64,000 nucleotides of DNA from Lotus japonicus (lineage: Eukaryota; Streptophyta; Magnoliopsida; Fabales; Fabaceae). Positions 44,790 to 53,936 of this stretch are shown piece by piece. Every line of letters begins with the position of its first letter. The stretch's first letter is position 1. A program made the translations under genes and the position numbers. The notes under the pieces are model-generated. The model worked only from the letters and a program-made list of their open reading frames with translations, had not been told where the DNA came from and made no database searches. The stretch is from the NCBI RefSeq assembly GCF_012489685.1, contig NC_080045.1:6453001-6517000 (forward strand). The letters are read 5' to 3'.

Positions 44790-45444
44790 ATCTCCCCCTT
44801 TTTGATGATGACAAAACCATGTATTTTGATGAACAACTCTAAACAAATAAACTGAATACACTCAGAGTATAAGGTATCAGAGTTAAAACTTATCCTGATG
44901 TGTATAGTTTATCTTGCTCCTTCTGAATCCAAGACTCGTGCTTGATTCTGAGCTAAGCTCCCCCTGAATCTAATACTTAATATCAACGTTAGTAATATCT
45001 AGATTCTGAGCTAAATAATATAGGAGTTGTCAAGATACTATAAGTTCTCCCCCTTTTTGTCATAAGCAAAAAGAATGAAGGTGGAAAAAAAATAGTAAGA
45101 GTATAAGACGAAATACTCCCCCTCAGAAGGAATACCAAGGGATACTTGGCTTCTGATTAGCATATCTTCTGATGAGAGCAGAAGTGTGGTTCTGGTGACA
45201 TCTCCGTTCTGGACAAAATTTCATCTTTAGATACTTCAGAATGAGAAGCTAGGAGCCTACTCTTCTTCTGATGACGCAAGTCAGAAGTTGTAGTAGCATC
45301 TTCTGATGTTGTTGCTTCTGGTTCGTCAAGTTCTGAGTCTTTGTTACTTTCTGAACCGGTCATGCTCATCTCTACAAGCTTTTTCAGCTAGCTTTGACTT
45401 GACCAAATCTTACTCTACTGATGCCTCCAAGATCAACTTCACCT
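44790..45444 (-). other. 3' untranslated region of the gag-only Sirevirus relative
   Basis: This lies between the Gag stop and the 3' LTR. It carries two extra G-rich polypurine-like tracts on the minus strand besides the one adjoining the LTR (near 44960-44970 and 45046-45056), repeating the sirevirus pattern. No ORF is supported. Confidence 0.65.
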
Positions 45445-47208
45445 TCAGGTCCAAGTTTTGGATCTTGGGACATATGCCTTTCTCCCGTCATGTGTTGCTT
45501 GCATCCACTGTCCAGGTTCCATGGTTGGAGTTTCGATGGACCTATTGAAGATATCTGCAACATATATAATCTTATCCCTAGGTACCCACTTTCTGGGTCC
45601 TTTCTTGTTAGTTAGCCCAGAAGTTCTGACAACTTTGGGTCTTTCAGCAGGATAATATACAGGAATTTTTGCATGATATTTAGACATGGAGAAAGATCCC
45701 TTTTTACGAGGGTTTTTAGCAACTTCAGCAGGTACAGGGTCAGGCAATATGGTACCAGAGGGAACAAAGCATTCATACAAAGATTTAGCTTTAGGCACAG
45801 AGGGCTCATTTCTAATTGGTTTAGAATACCCAATGCCACGCATTCCATTTCTGCTCACGCCATAGATCAATGAAGCCATCAAGCTTCTATCTACGCTTTT
45901 AGCCAGGAATCTTTGAAAAGATTTTTCATACTTAGATTCATGCTTACTATCAGAGGCATCGCAGGCAATAACTTCTTCTAACTTAGCAATTTGATTCTTA
46001 AGCACAGAGTTAGAATTAATCAAAGCATGATTATCATTTTTCAAATCAGAAATAATTTTCTCATGTTCAACAGAAGTTTCAGAGGCAGCAGAGAAATTCT
46101 TTTTCAACCTTTTATGCTTAGTCAAGAGAGAGTTATATTTATCCATAATTTCAGACAAAGCATCTTTAAGTTCAGAGGTTAAGAAAGAATCAAATACCTC
46201 ATTTTCATCGTCAGAGTCTGGATCTCCTTCTGATGCTGAGTCAGAGTCAACAGCTTCCTTTGTCTCTGCTCCTTTGTCTTTGACAATAGCTATGAGTCCT
46301 TGGACTTCACCATCAGAGTCAACATCCTCTGACTCTGATTCATCAAATGTCACCATCAGACTCTTCTTCGTCTTGAAGTGCTTCTTTGGCCTTTTGTCCT
46401 TTGATGAACCTTTGTATTTGCTCTGCCTGTGCTTCCAGATGCAGTTGAGCTTTCTGGATATCAGAGTCAGCTCATCTTCATCAGAATCTTCTGATGCTTC
46501 TTGGAGAGCCTTAGCCTTTCCAGATTTGGATTTCAAGGCAATAGACTTCTTCTTGTGATCTTGATGTTCAGCACGCTTTAGTTCATGACACTTCAGTATG
46601 CTGATGAGTTCTTCTAAACTCATATGCTCAACATCTCTTGTAAGCTCTATTGAAGTCACTAAAGGCATCCAGCTTTCAGGAAGACTTCTGATGACCCTTA
46701 TGACATGATCTTTTGTAGTGTAGCTTTTGTTGAGAGGTCTTATTCCAGCTACGAGCAACTGAAGTCTGGAAAACATATCCTCAATGGATTCGTCAGGTTC
46801 CATTTGGAAGGATTCATACTGCTTGATTAGAGACAACGCCTTTGTCTCTTTCACTTTCTTGTTTCCTTCATGAGACATCTGCAAGGATTCAAAGATGCCC
46901 TTGGCGGAATCACGATCAGTAATTTTCTCATATTCTTCATATGAAATGGCACTTTGCAGAATAGATCTTGATCTGTGATGATCTCTGAATTCCTTCTTTT
47001 GATCTTCACTCATCTTCACCCTTGGGATCTTTACACCATGTTCATCAACAGGAGGGGTGTAGCCATCAACAACAAAATCCCAGAGATCAGGATCAAAGCC
47101 AAGAAAGAAGCTTTTGATTCTATCTTTCCAGAAATCAAATCTCTGACCATCAAAGATAGGTGGTCTTGCACTGTATTGATATTTGCTTGTAGTAGTGGTG
47201 GAATCCAT
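45445..47208 (-). CDS. Sirevirus-type Gag (587 aa) without zinc knuckle or pol
   Basis: The N-terminus has the copia Gag pattern PPIFDGQRFDFWKDRIKSFF, then ESIEDMFSRLQLLVAGI and LELT-like blocks. A Lys-rich linker follows (about residues 235-300), then acidic repeats, a coiled coil (about residues 365-425) and a basic C-terminal third that includes KKGPRKWVPR. Sirevirus Gags normally have a CCHC knuckle in the Lys-rich linker. Here RKLNCIWKHRQSKYKGSSKD runs straight into KRPKKHFKTKKS with no Cys-rich motif, suggesting a small in-frame deletion. The frame ends with no protease or integrase. It may still multimerise with Gag from autonomous relatives. Confidence 0.85.
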   Translation of the reverse strand: MDSTTTTSKYQYSARPPIFDGQRFDFWKDRIKSFFLGFDPDLWDFVVDGYTPPVDEHGVKIPRVKMSEDQKKEFRDHHRSRSILQSAISYEEYEKITDRDSAKGIFESLQMSHEGNKKVKETKALSLIKQYESFQMEPDESIEDMFSRLQLLVAGIRPLNKSYTTKDHVIRVIRSLPESWMPLVTSIELTRDVEHMSLEELISILKCHELKRAEHQDHKKKSIALKSKSGKAKALQEASEDSDEDELTLISRKLNCIWKHRQSKYKGSSKDKRPKKHFKTKKSLMVTFDESESEDVDSDGEVQGLIAIVKDKGAETKEAVDSDSASEGDPDSDDENEVFDSFLTSELKDALSEIMDKYNSLLTKHKRLKKNFSAASETSVEHEKIISDLKNDNHALINSNSVLKNQIAKLEEVIACDASDSKHESKYEKSFQRFLAKSVDRSLMASLIYGVSRNGMRGIGYSKPIRNEPSVPKAKSLYECFVPSGTILPDPVPAEVAKNPRKKGSFSMSKYHAKIPVYYPAERPKVVRTSGLTNKKGPRKWVPRDKIIYVADIFNRSIETPTMEPGQWMQATHDGRKAYVPRSKTWT

Positions 47209-47282
47209 GAGTTTTTCACACTGGCCCGGATCTACTGAACACTGTTAAGTGTGGTAATCAGAACTTGCGCTCTGATACCAAT

Positions 47283-48497
47283 TGAAGGTGTGAAAAACGA
47301 CTAGAAGGGGGGGGGGTTGAATAGCGTTTTCAATATAAAAACTTTCCCCTTAAGATTTAAAGTAAATCTTTTCGGTTTCTCTAAGATAGATGGTGCAGCG
47401 GATAAAGATAGAGAGAAGAGAAAAGCACACAAGTATTTTATCCTGGTTCACTTGATAAATCCCTCAAGCTAATCCAGTCCACCCGTTAAGGTGATTTCTT
47501 CCTTCTTAGAATGAAGGCAATCCACTAATCAGATAATTGTTACAACTGCACTTGAAACCTACAAGTGACTAACAATACACTGACTTAGCTCACACTAAGA
47601 TTCACTCTCTTAGTCTTCTCTAGGATCCGATCAACCTTGATCTCCTAAAGGAATCACCACTAAGATTCACTCTCTTAGTCTTCTTAAGGATACTGACCTA
47701 CCCGGTCCCTTAAGGAAAATCAAACAACTGTTTGAGGTTGGTGTTTACAAAGGTTTGCTTCTAAATAAGCTGAGTGTAAACTAAATAAGAACAGATGAAG
47801 AAAGTAGAGGCTTGAATCTTTTCTTGTATTGCAGCTCTTTGTTTTCTCTCTCTTAGCTTTCTTCTTTTTCTTCAGCCTTTTATAGTCCAAGGTGCAAAGG
47901 ATATTTCTGTTGAGAGAATATGACCGTTGGAGGGCATTTCTGGAACTTCCAGAACCTGCTGTGGCTGAACCTTGGTAGGTAGGCTTTTCAGAATAGTACA
48001 CTGCTCTTGTACTTCTTGATAGAGACATTTGCCTTTAACCATTGACTTCTGATCAGAGTTATGCTTCGTGTTGGAACTTGTGAAGCTTGGTGATCAGAGT
48101 CAGAGGGATGCTTGGATCCTCTGACCTTCGTAACTTCTGCTTCTGGACCTTCAGAGCTTCTGAACCTTCAGAGCCTCTGGTCCCTCAGAGCTTCTGGTCT
48201 TCAGATCTTCTGATCCTCAGATTTTCTGATCCTCTGATCCTCAGATCCTCTGATCTTCAGATCCTCTGATCCTCAGATCCTCTGATCTTCAGATCCTCTG
48301 ATCCTCAGATCCTCTGATCCTCAGATCTTTTGATCTTCAGAACTTCTGACGAATATATCTTCTGGTGTCAGAATCAGAACCTGTTTGTCAAAACACTCAA
48401 GACAAACATTAGAGTATCATAGTTGTTCATCCACAAATAAATACTTGTTATCATCAAAACATAGGGTTGTACCACATGACCAAATCTTGATCTTACA
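47283..48497 (-). repeat. 5' LTR of the gag-only Sirevirus relative
   Basis: 1,215 bp, matching the other LTR including its repeat block (about 48198-48343). It ends at the CTTCG duplication. Confidence 0.92.
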
Positions 48498-49285
48498 CTT
48501 CGCTCTGAGTTCAGAATCAGAAGATACAATGGTCAGAGGATCCATGCTTCCCTCTGACTCTGATCAACGAGCTTCACAAGTTCCAACATGAAGCATTCCT
48601 CTGATCAGAAGTCTACTAGGTTAAAGGTCAAGTCACTATCCAAAGTACAAAAGCAAATGTACTATCCTGACGACCTACCTAACATTCTCAGCCACAGCAG
48701 AAGCTGGAATTTCCAGAACTGCCCTCCAACGGTAGCATTCCCATGCAGCGTTCAAACCCTAATCCTTGGAGTATAAATAAAGGCTGAAGATTGAAAGATG
48801 CGGTTGGAAGAATCTCACACGCGCAAGCTATATTCAAACTTTCTAAGCATTCTTTCATCTTGAATTCATTGTGTTTACTATAAGCTTTTTAGAAGCAATC
48901 TCTTTGTAAACATTCTTTCTTAAACAGTTGTTTAGTTACCTTTAGGAGATCAAGGTTGATCGGATCCTAGAGAAGACTAAGAGAGTGAATCTTAGTGTGA
49001 GCTAAGTCAGTGTATTGTTAGTCACTTGTAGGTTTCAAGTGCAGTTGTAACAATTACCTGATTAGTGGATTGCCTTCATTCTAAGAAGGAAGAAATCACC
49101 TTAACGGGTGGACTGGATTAGCTTGAGTGATTCATCAAGTGAACCAGGATAAAATCCTTGTGTGCTTTTCTATCTCTTATCTTAAGCACTTTATTCTCGA
49201 AAGATTTGTTTAAATCTTTAAGGTGGAAGTTTTATTCTGAAAACGTTATTCAAACCCCCCCTTTCTACCGTTTTTCATACCTTCA

Positions 49286-49697
49286 AACACACCATGGCAA
49301 CACCATTCTCCTCTATTCATCACCCTCATCATACTACTTCTCCTTCCTTCCTTGGCTGAACCACCACCTCCACGCACACAACAACCACCGTTGGCCACAA
49401 CCATGAAGCTCTGCCCCTGCAAATGGTCCAACGACCACCACCGGAGCTGCGACCACCACCTGTCAATCGTGTGCTCCTCCCCCTGTCCCAACGAACACCG
49501 GCGCTCCAACACCACCTACCGATTCGAAGAAAATCGACACAAAACAGAGGAAATGAAACCGTAGCCGCCGCCACCTTCTCGTCCCAATTCCGGCGTCGTC
49601 CGACCTCCAATGGAAAAATCAACACCACGGTTAGACTACACTTGAAGCCAGCTTCAAAACCCCTAAACCAATTTGGAGAGATTCTTCGGTGGCAGTT
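49286..49697 (+). other. Pro/His-rich open stretch upstream of the hydrolase-like fragment
   Basis: Directly after the Sirevirus LTR, one frame reads a hydrophobic run (LIILLLLPSLAEPPPP) followed by His/Cys-rich sequence to a stop at 49564. There is no in-frame ATG before the hydrophobic run. It may be 5' leader or another captured fragment; no family is recognised. Confidence 0.35.
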
Positions 49698-50381
49698 ATG
49701 GCGAAGGGAGGGAAGTTCTTCTTCGAGAAGCTTCGGAGATGCGTTCGGACGGTTTTCTTCGTGGTGGCATTGGTGGCGTCTTTGGCAATGTCATCGCTGC
49801 CGGTGGTGGTGGCCGTAGTCGACGTTCTAGTTCCTGCGTTTTGATCTCAAACTTCACTTGCATCAGATGTTATGGAATCACGGAGCATTTTCGTTGCTAC
49901 GCTTTCAAGAGCTCCTTGACGGATACTCCTCTGGTTTCACTCATGAGATCTCTCATCATTCTCTGTATGCTTCATTGTTCATTCCCTCTTTTTCTCTCTG
50001 CTTGTGAATTAGTGTTGTTGTTCTCAATTATGATGTTGGGTTGTTTTGTTTTTCTCTGTTGAATTGATTGCAGGTGTTTATTCAATTTGCGATGCCCCTG
50101 CTTTCTCACATGGTCCTTACCTGGGTATTGTGACTCTATGTTCAATTCTCTCAACTGTTCTCCTTTCAGTCAAGACTTGTGTTTTCATTGTAAATTCCCA
50201 GATTGAAGCAGAAGCTTCAGCTTCCCTCAAGAGGCAGAGGCTCCATTTGAAGAAGTCATGGGGAATGCATGTCTTGTTTCTTTCATCAGTTGTGTTTGCC
50301 CTTGGCCACATTGTGGTTGCTTACAGAACCAACTGCAGGGCAAGGAGAAAGCTCTTGTTTCATCGAGTCGACCCTGAAGTT
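49698..50381 (+). pseudogene. 5' fragment of a membrane-anchored alpha/beta-hydrolase-like gene
   Basis: The ATG at 49698 begins MAKGGKFFFEKLRRCVRTVF, followed by a hydrophobic membrane segment. A one-base loss near 49834-49836 shifts the frame and brings a stop at 49842-49844. The other frame continues the protein (SCVLISNFTCIRCYG) to a splice donor at 49965. The intron 49965-50073 ends in GCAG. Exon 2 (50074-50381) has further membrane segments and ends YRTNCRARRKLLFHRVDPE, with a donor at 50382. The hydrolase domain expected downstream is absent. From memory the N-terminus matches a conserved plant family of multi-pass proteins with a C-terminal alpha/beta hydrolase; that identity is moderately sure. 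Confidence 0.6.
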
Positions 50382-50405
50382 GTAAGCTTTAGAATAGCTC
50401 TCTAG

Positions 50406-50806
50406 TCTCTTTGTAATTTCTCATGCTACTGCTCATGACGCTTCTGTTGCGGTTGGGTTTCTGGGGTGGGGAATGCACTCTCTTTTCTTCTATCTCAGCA
50501 ACAATGGTTGAAATTAGGGTTCATTTTGGGGCCAATATAGGGTTCAATTTGGGAGGGGGGGAATCAGGTTTGATGAATTAGGGGGAAATAATGTTGGGGA
50601 ATTTTTTTTTAATTAACAACATATTACACGTGGCCGCCACGTCAATTAATGAAGCCATTTCAGTTTGGTCAACTGACGGAAGTTAACGGAAGGGCTTCCT
50701 TATCACGTTTTTTATAAATGAGGGACCTTGACCGCACGTTTTAAACATGGGGGTGCAGACCGCACATTTGTGAAACATCAGGGACCTAAACTGGAATTAA
50801 GCCTTA
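50406..50806. mobile_element. Terminus of a Mutator-like or related DNA element (one side only)
   Basis: Read on the minus strand from 50806, the sequence starts GGCTTAATTCCAGTTTAGG and runs into TCCCTGATG...GTGCGG. This is the style of plant long-terminal-repeat DNA transposons such as the one at 51903-61203, which starts GGCTTATTAGCAC. No matching left terminus remains; the Sirevirus lies there instead. It may be the right end of an element that captured the hydrolase-like fragment. Confidence 0.4.
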
Positions 50807-50926
50807 TTATAATTAGCCCAAGCTACTCCGTCATATGTTTTGGAGTTAATTTTTAGTGTTTTTTCTCCTATTTTGAGGCCTCACCTCTTTCTCAATCTTG
50901 ACTAAGGATGTGTTAGCCTATAATTG

Positions 50927-51042
50927 TTTTTTTTTTTGCATCGGAATGATAAATTGCACCCGCCAGGAATCGATCCCTGGACCTTCCTCTACCCAACCCA
51001 TTTGTCCCACAGCTCCTACCACATGAGCTATCATACGGGGTC
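50927..51042 (-). mobile_element. tRNA-derived SINE
   Basis: On the minus strand an A-box-like TAGCTCATGTGG (51019-51030) and a B-box-like GGATCGATTCC (50967-50977) are spaced as in a tRNA-derived promoter. The element ends in an A-run (T-run 50927-50937 on the plus strand). A target duplication could not be fixed. Confidence 0.75.
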
Positions 51043-51156
51043 AACCTTAAGTTATTTTGTGGAGTTTACTATGTACTAGATATTAGACTTAACAAACATC
51101 TATGTATATATATAATATATTTTAGTATTTTATACATCTGGTGGGTACCCACGGGT

Positions 51157-51246
51157 ATGGATACACCAATATTCGTACCTGCCTCATTAATAAATGGATA
51201 GTGGATACACCAATATTCGTACCCGCCTCATTAATAAATGGATAAT
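51157..51246. repeat. Two-copy tandem repeat of about 46 bp
   Basis: tggatacaccaatattcgta and following bases occur twice, at 51157 and 51203, differing at few positions. The surrounding GGGTA/TACCC-rich sequence ends in GACATCCCTA near 51354, reminiscent of hAT-type MITEs, but no opposite terminus was found. Confidence 0.65.
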
Positions 51247-51893
51247 GGAAATATCCATTAAATAAATCCGTGGATACCCGTGAACGCGGGTAATTTTATC
51301 CATAGTGAGTTTTTATCCGTGGGTATCGATGGATATAGGTAATTTTGACATCCCTAATTTGTCCATTTAGTTAGAGCATTAAATGCTGTTTTTTTTCTAA
51401 TAATGTCATTGTAAGAGAATAAATAAAAAAAGATAAAACACATTTTAGAGGGAAAAATATGAAACAAATAATACTTTTTAAAAACTTAATAAAATTAATT
51501 GTATTTCTTAATATGTGTATTTTCTCTCTCATTAATATGTGTATTTTCTCTCTCAGGGAAAATAATAATGTAAGTTTTATCTATTTAATCACGGCCTATA
51601 TGGTATAGGGAGGTAGGTGCTCGCCTTGATCACGCCATTCTCTTATTAATTTCTTGGTTGGTCATTTGTCCACCAACCAAAAAATGGTAGAAAAAAGATA
51701 CTAGCTTTCAACAGAAATTCAATGCTCGAATTACCCTACTTCTTTTGCTTCAAGAAACTTCATGAACTTTTCAATTTTAAAGTCGCAGACAGAGGAGTGC
51801 TATTATTAGTACACACTCTCGAACACTTTTTATGTGACTGATTAATTTTATAGAAGTGAACACATTTCTTTAACTAAAAAAGTTGTTGGCTTT
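51247..51893. other. AT-rich intergenic sequence
   Basis: No gene is recognised. A 25-bp direct repeat around tattttctctctcattaata (about 51517-51556) is present. The final 90 bases share inverted similarity with sequence just right of the Mutator-like element. Confidence 0.4.
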
Positions 51894-53936
51894 AAAAATA
51901 AAGGCTTATTAGCACTTTTGGTCCACCAGGATTCTAAAATGTGCAAACGAGATCCCTAAAGTTAAAAAATAGCATTTCGCTACCCCCACTTTGGTCTCCG
52001 TCAACAGTTTTTGTAAGACCCCGAATTAAATAATTAGATTATTTATTTACTTTCGTCGTGTTGATTAATTAAGTAATTATATTTTATTGTTTTATGTTAT
52101 TTTCATGACTCGAGTCCTATTACAAGTCACGAAAACTATTTATATAATAATTAAGTTCAAATTATGTTTAAGGTTGACACTGTAGTCAGCTTAAGTAATA
52201 GCATGAGCCATATTCGCACTCGACTACGGTCGAGAATGTTCGAAAAAGGCTATATCCGCTCCTAAAGCACTGTTTAAGAGAATTTTAGAATTGAAGGGAG
52301 AATAAAAACCTCTAGGTATTTTTCCCATGACCAGTGTTTCGATACGAAACCCTGGACTGTACGCTTGTTAGGTTTTGCTTCCCGGAAGTTCGTCGAAGCT
52401 AGACTTTAACATCTCAGGGACTTTAATTAAGACCCTGAATGAAGAGTTTTTCTATTCGGAGCGTCTAACGAAGTTTCCATCCGCGTTGTCACAATTCTTT
52501 CAGCAATTGCGACATTTCTTCAGAAGGAAGTTTCTCCATCCGACGTCGACTGCAAAAAGTAGTTTTTCGGCGTAAATCGACTCACACCGTCTTTGAGACG
52601 TTTTCCTCAATTAAAAGAACCTTGATTTGAGTTTCGACATTCTGTCGCCGAATACTCAATTTTTATCAGCAGATGAAAGTACCAAAACGACCGGAACCGC
52701 GAAATATCGATTTTTCGAATTTCCCCTCTCCTATAAAAAGGGAAAAAATGAGAAAATATCTCATTTTCTCTCAAAGTGGCCGAAGCTTAGAGAGAGAGAG
52801 AGAGTGGAGCAGAGATTTTTCAATTCTTGCCTGATCGTCCTGATTTCGGAAGCTACGCGTAGGCACAGAGGTAAGGATGCTTAATCTTACTTATATTTCT
52901 GCTTTATGTCGGCTTATTCTATCTATTTATGTGCTCAAAGTTTTGAGCTTTTTGTAAAAATGTCTGATTACCTCGATTTTTCTTTCCAACTATCTTCTAC
53001 TGCAACCCAACATGCTATAATCACTGTCGGATCGTTCGGATTTTCACCGAGTCGCCCTAGATCTGAAAAACTAACTAAAAACTCATTTTCTTCACATGTG
53101 CTTACTTTATTATCAAAAATTCGCAACCAAACTTAGTACCCTTGAGATTAAGTGCTATAAACGTCGTTGTGAACAACCCCATCAATTTTTTCTTTTCAGA
53201 ATTTCAACTTTGAGTTTTTGGTCATTAATTCTGGACCAAAATACCCCTAAGTCGTATTTTCAGTCGTTAAATATTTTTGAGAGTTTCTCTAGCCTAGATA
53301 TCACCTACGAATACCTAGGAATTATATTAGATCGAAGAAAAAGTTCGGAAACCCTATTTTCTAAAGTGGCCGAAACTTTTTGGAGCTGTACCGTGTTCAA
53401 AAGTAATTTTTGGGTTAGTATGGCCTGAGCCATAGCGTAGCCCTTTCCGTTGTCGAAATTTTGGCTGTGGTTTCGTGTCATTCCGAGTTCTGTAGCTCGA
53501 GTTATGCGCGTTTTAGCGAACGAGGTCTCCGTTGTCCGTTCGTGCCTAAATGTCGAACTCTAGAGCTTCGAAAGCTTCTTTTCGGGTTTTGATAGTGTTA
53601 TTAGTTGTATTGTTTCTTAGCGACTAAGCAATGATACTTTGCTTAAGGTTTGGAACGAGTTGAGCTGAGGAAAGAGACTTTGGAGCAATTGGTGAGGTTT
53701 AACAACTGAGGAGGACGCCCGGGGAACTTGCTGAGTTCGGGAGCTTTATTTTGGATTGGACTGGGATGTTGAGCTTGGATGGAGAAATTGGCTAAGGTAA
53801 GGGTAACTCAGTTTTAGAGCGTCTTTGAGTCTTGCATGCTTAAATCGCACTGCTTGCGTTTGAGATGAAGTTGTTTAAACTTGATTGGCAATTGATTGAA
53901 ATGTTGGTATGCTTTCAATGTTGTATGCTTGCTTAT

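Larger units (their letters stand above)
43575..48497 (-). mobile_element. Gag-only Sirevirus-related copia element
   Basis: The LTRs at 43575-44789 and 47283-48497 are both 1,215 bp; on the minus strand they start TGTAAGATCAAG and end CACACCTTCA. The CTTCG duplication flanks the 4,923-bp element. Primer site TGGTATCAGAGC (47269-47280, minus) and polypurine tract AAAAAGGGGGAGA (44791-44803, minus) are canonical. The internal region has a single Gag ORF and no pol. The LTRs resemble those of the host Sirevirus, so this is probably a deletion derivative mobilised by it, inserted head-on into the host LTR. The TATA box CTATAAAAGG is at 44168-44177 and 47876-47885 (minus). Confidence 0.9.
6480..49285 (+). 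mobile_element. Sirevirus (SIRE/Maximus-type copia), 5'-truncated and twice interrupted
   Basis: The element is assembled from collinear pieces: pol N-part (6480-8054), pol C-part (37014-38450), an env-like region (38906-41772), a 3' region with an antisense gene and repeated polypurine tracts (41773-43156), and the 3' LTR (43157-43574 plus 48503-49285). Insertions at 8055-37013 and 43575-48502 split it; each includes one copy of its target duplication. An env-like ORF after copia pol and several G-rich polypurine tracts are hallmarks of sireviruses. The 5' LTR, gag and protease are absent; the left end is a sharp junction with an unrelated LTR-like fragment. Without the nested inserts about 8.9 kb remains. 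Confidence 0.85.
43157..49285 (+). repeat. Sirevirus 3' LTR, interrupted
   Basis: It begins TGTAAGATCAAG right after the polypurine tract and ends CATACCTTCA at 49285. It is split at 43574 by a gag-only relative (43575-48497) with CTTCG duplicated (43570-43574, 48498-48502). Without the insert it is about 1.2 kb. A TATA-like TATAAATAA is at 48772-48780. Its first 100 or so bases and its last 350 are clearly similar to the LTRs of the inserted element read on the opposite strand. The 5' LTR is missing from the window, so no target duplication can be checked. Confidence 0.88.

Noticed and set aside
49329..49628. Minus-strand Gly/Arg-rich frames opposite the hydrolase-like fragment
   Set aside because: Low-complexity composition arises from the CCACC-rich plus strand. 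There is no ORF support beyond absence of stops.
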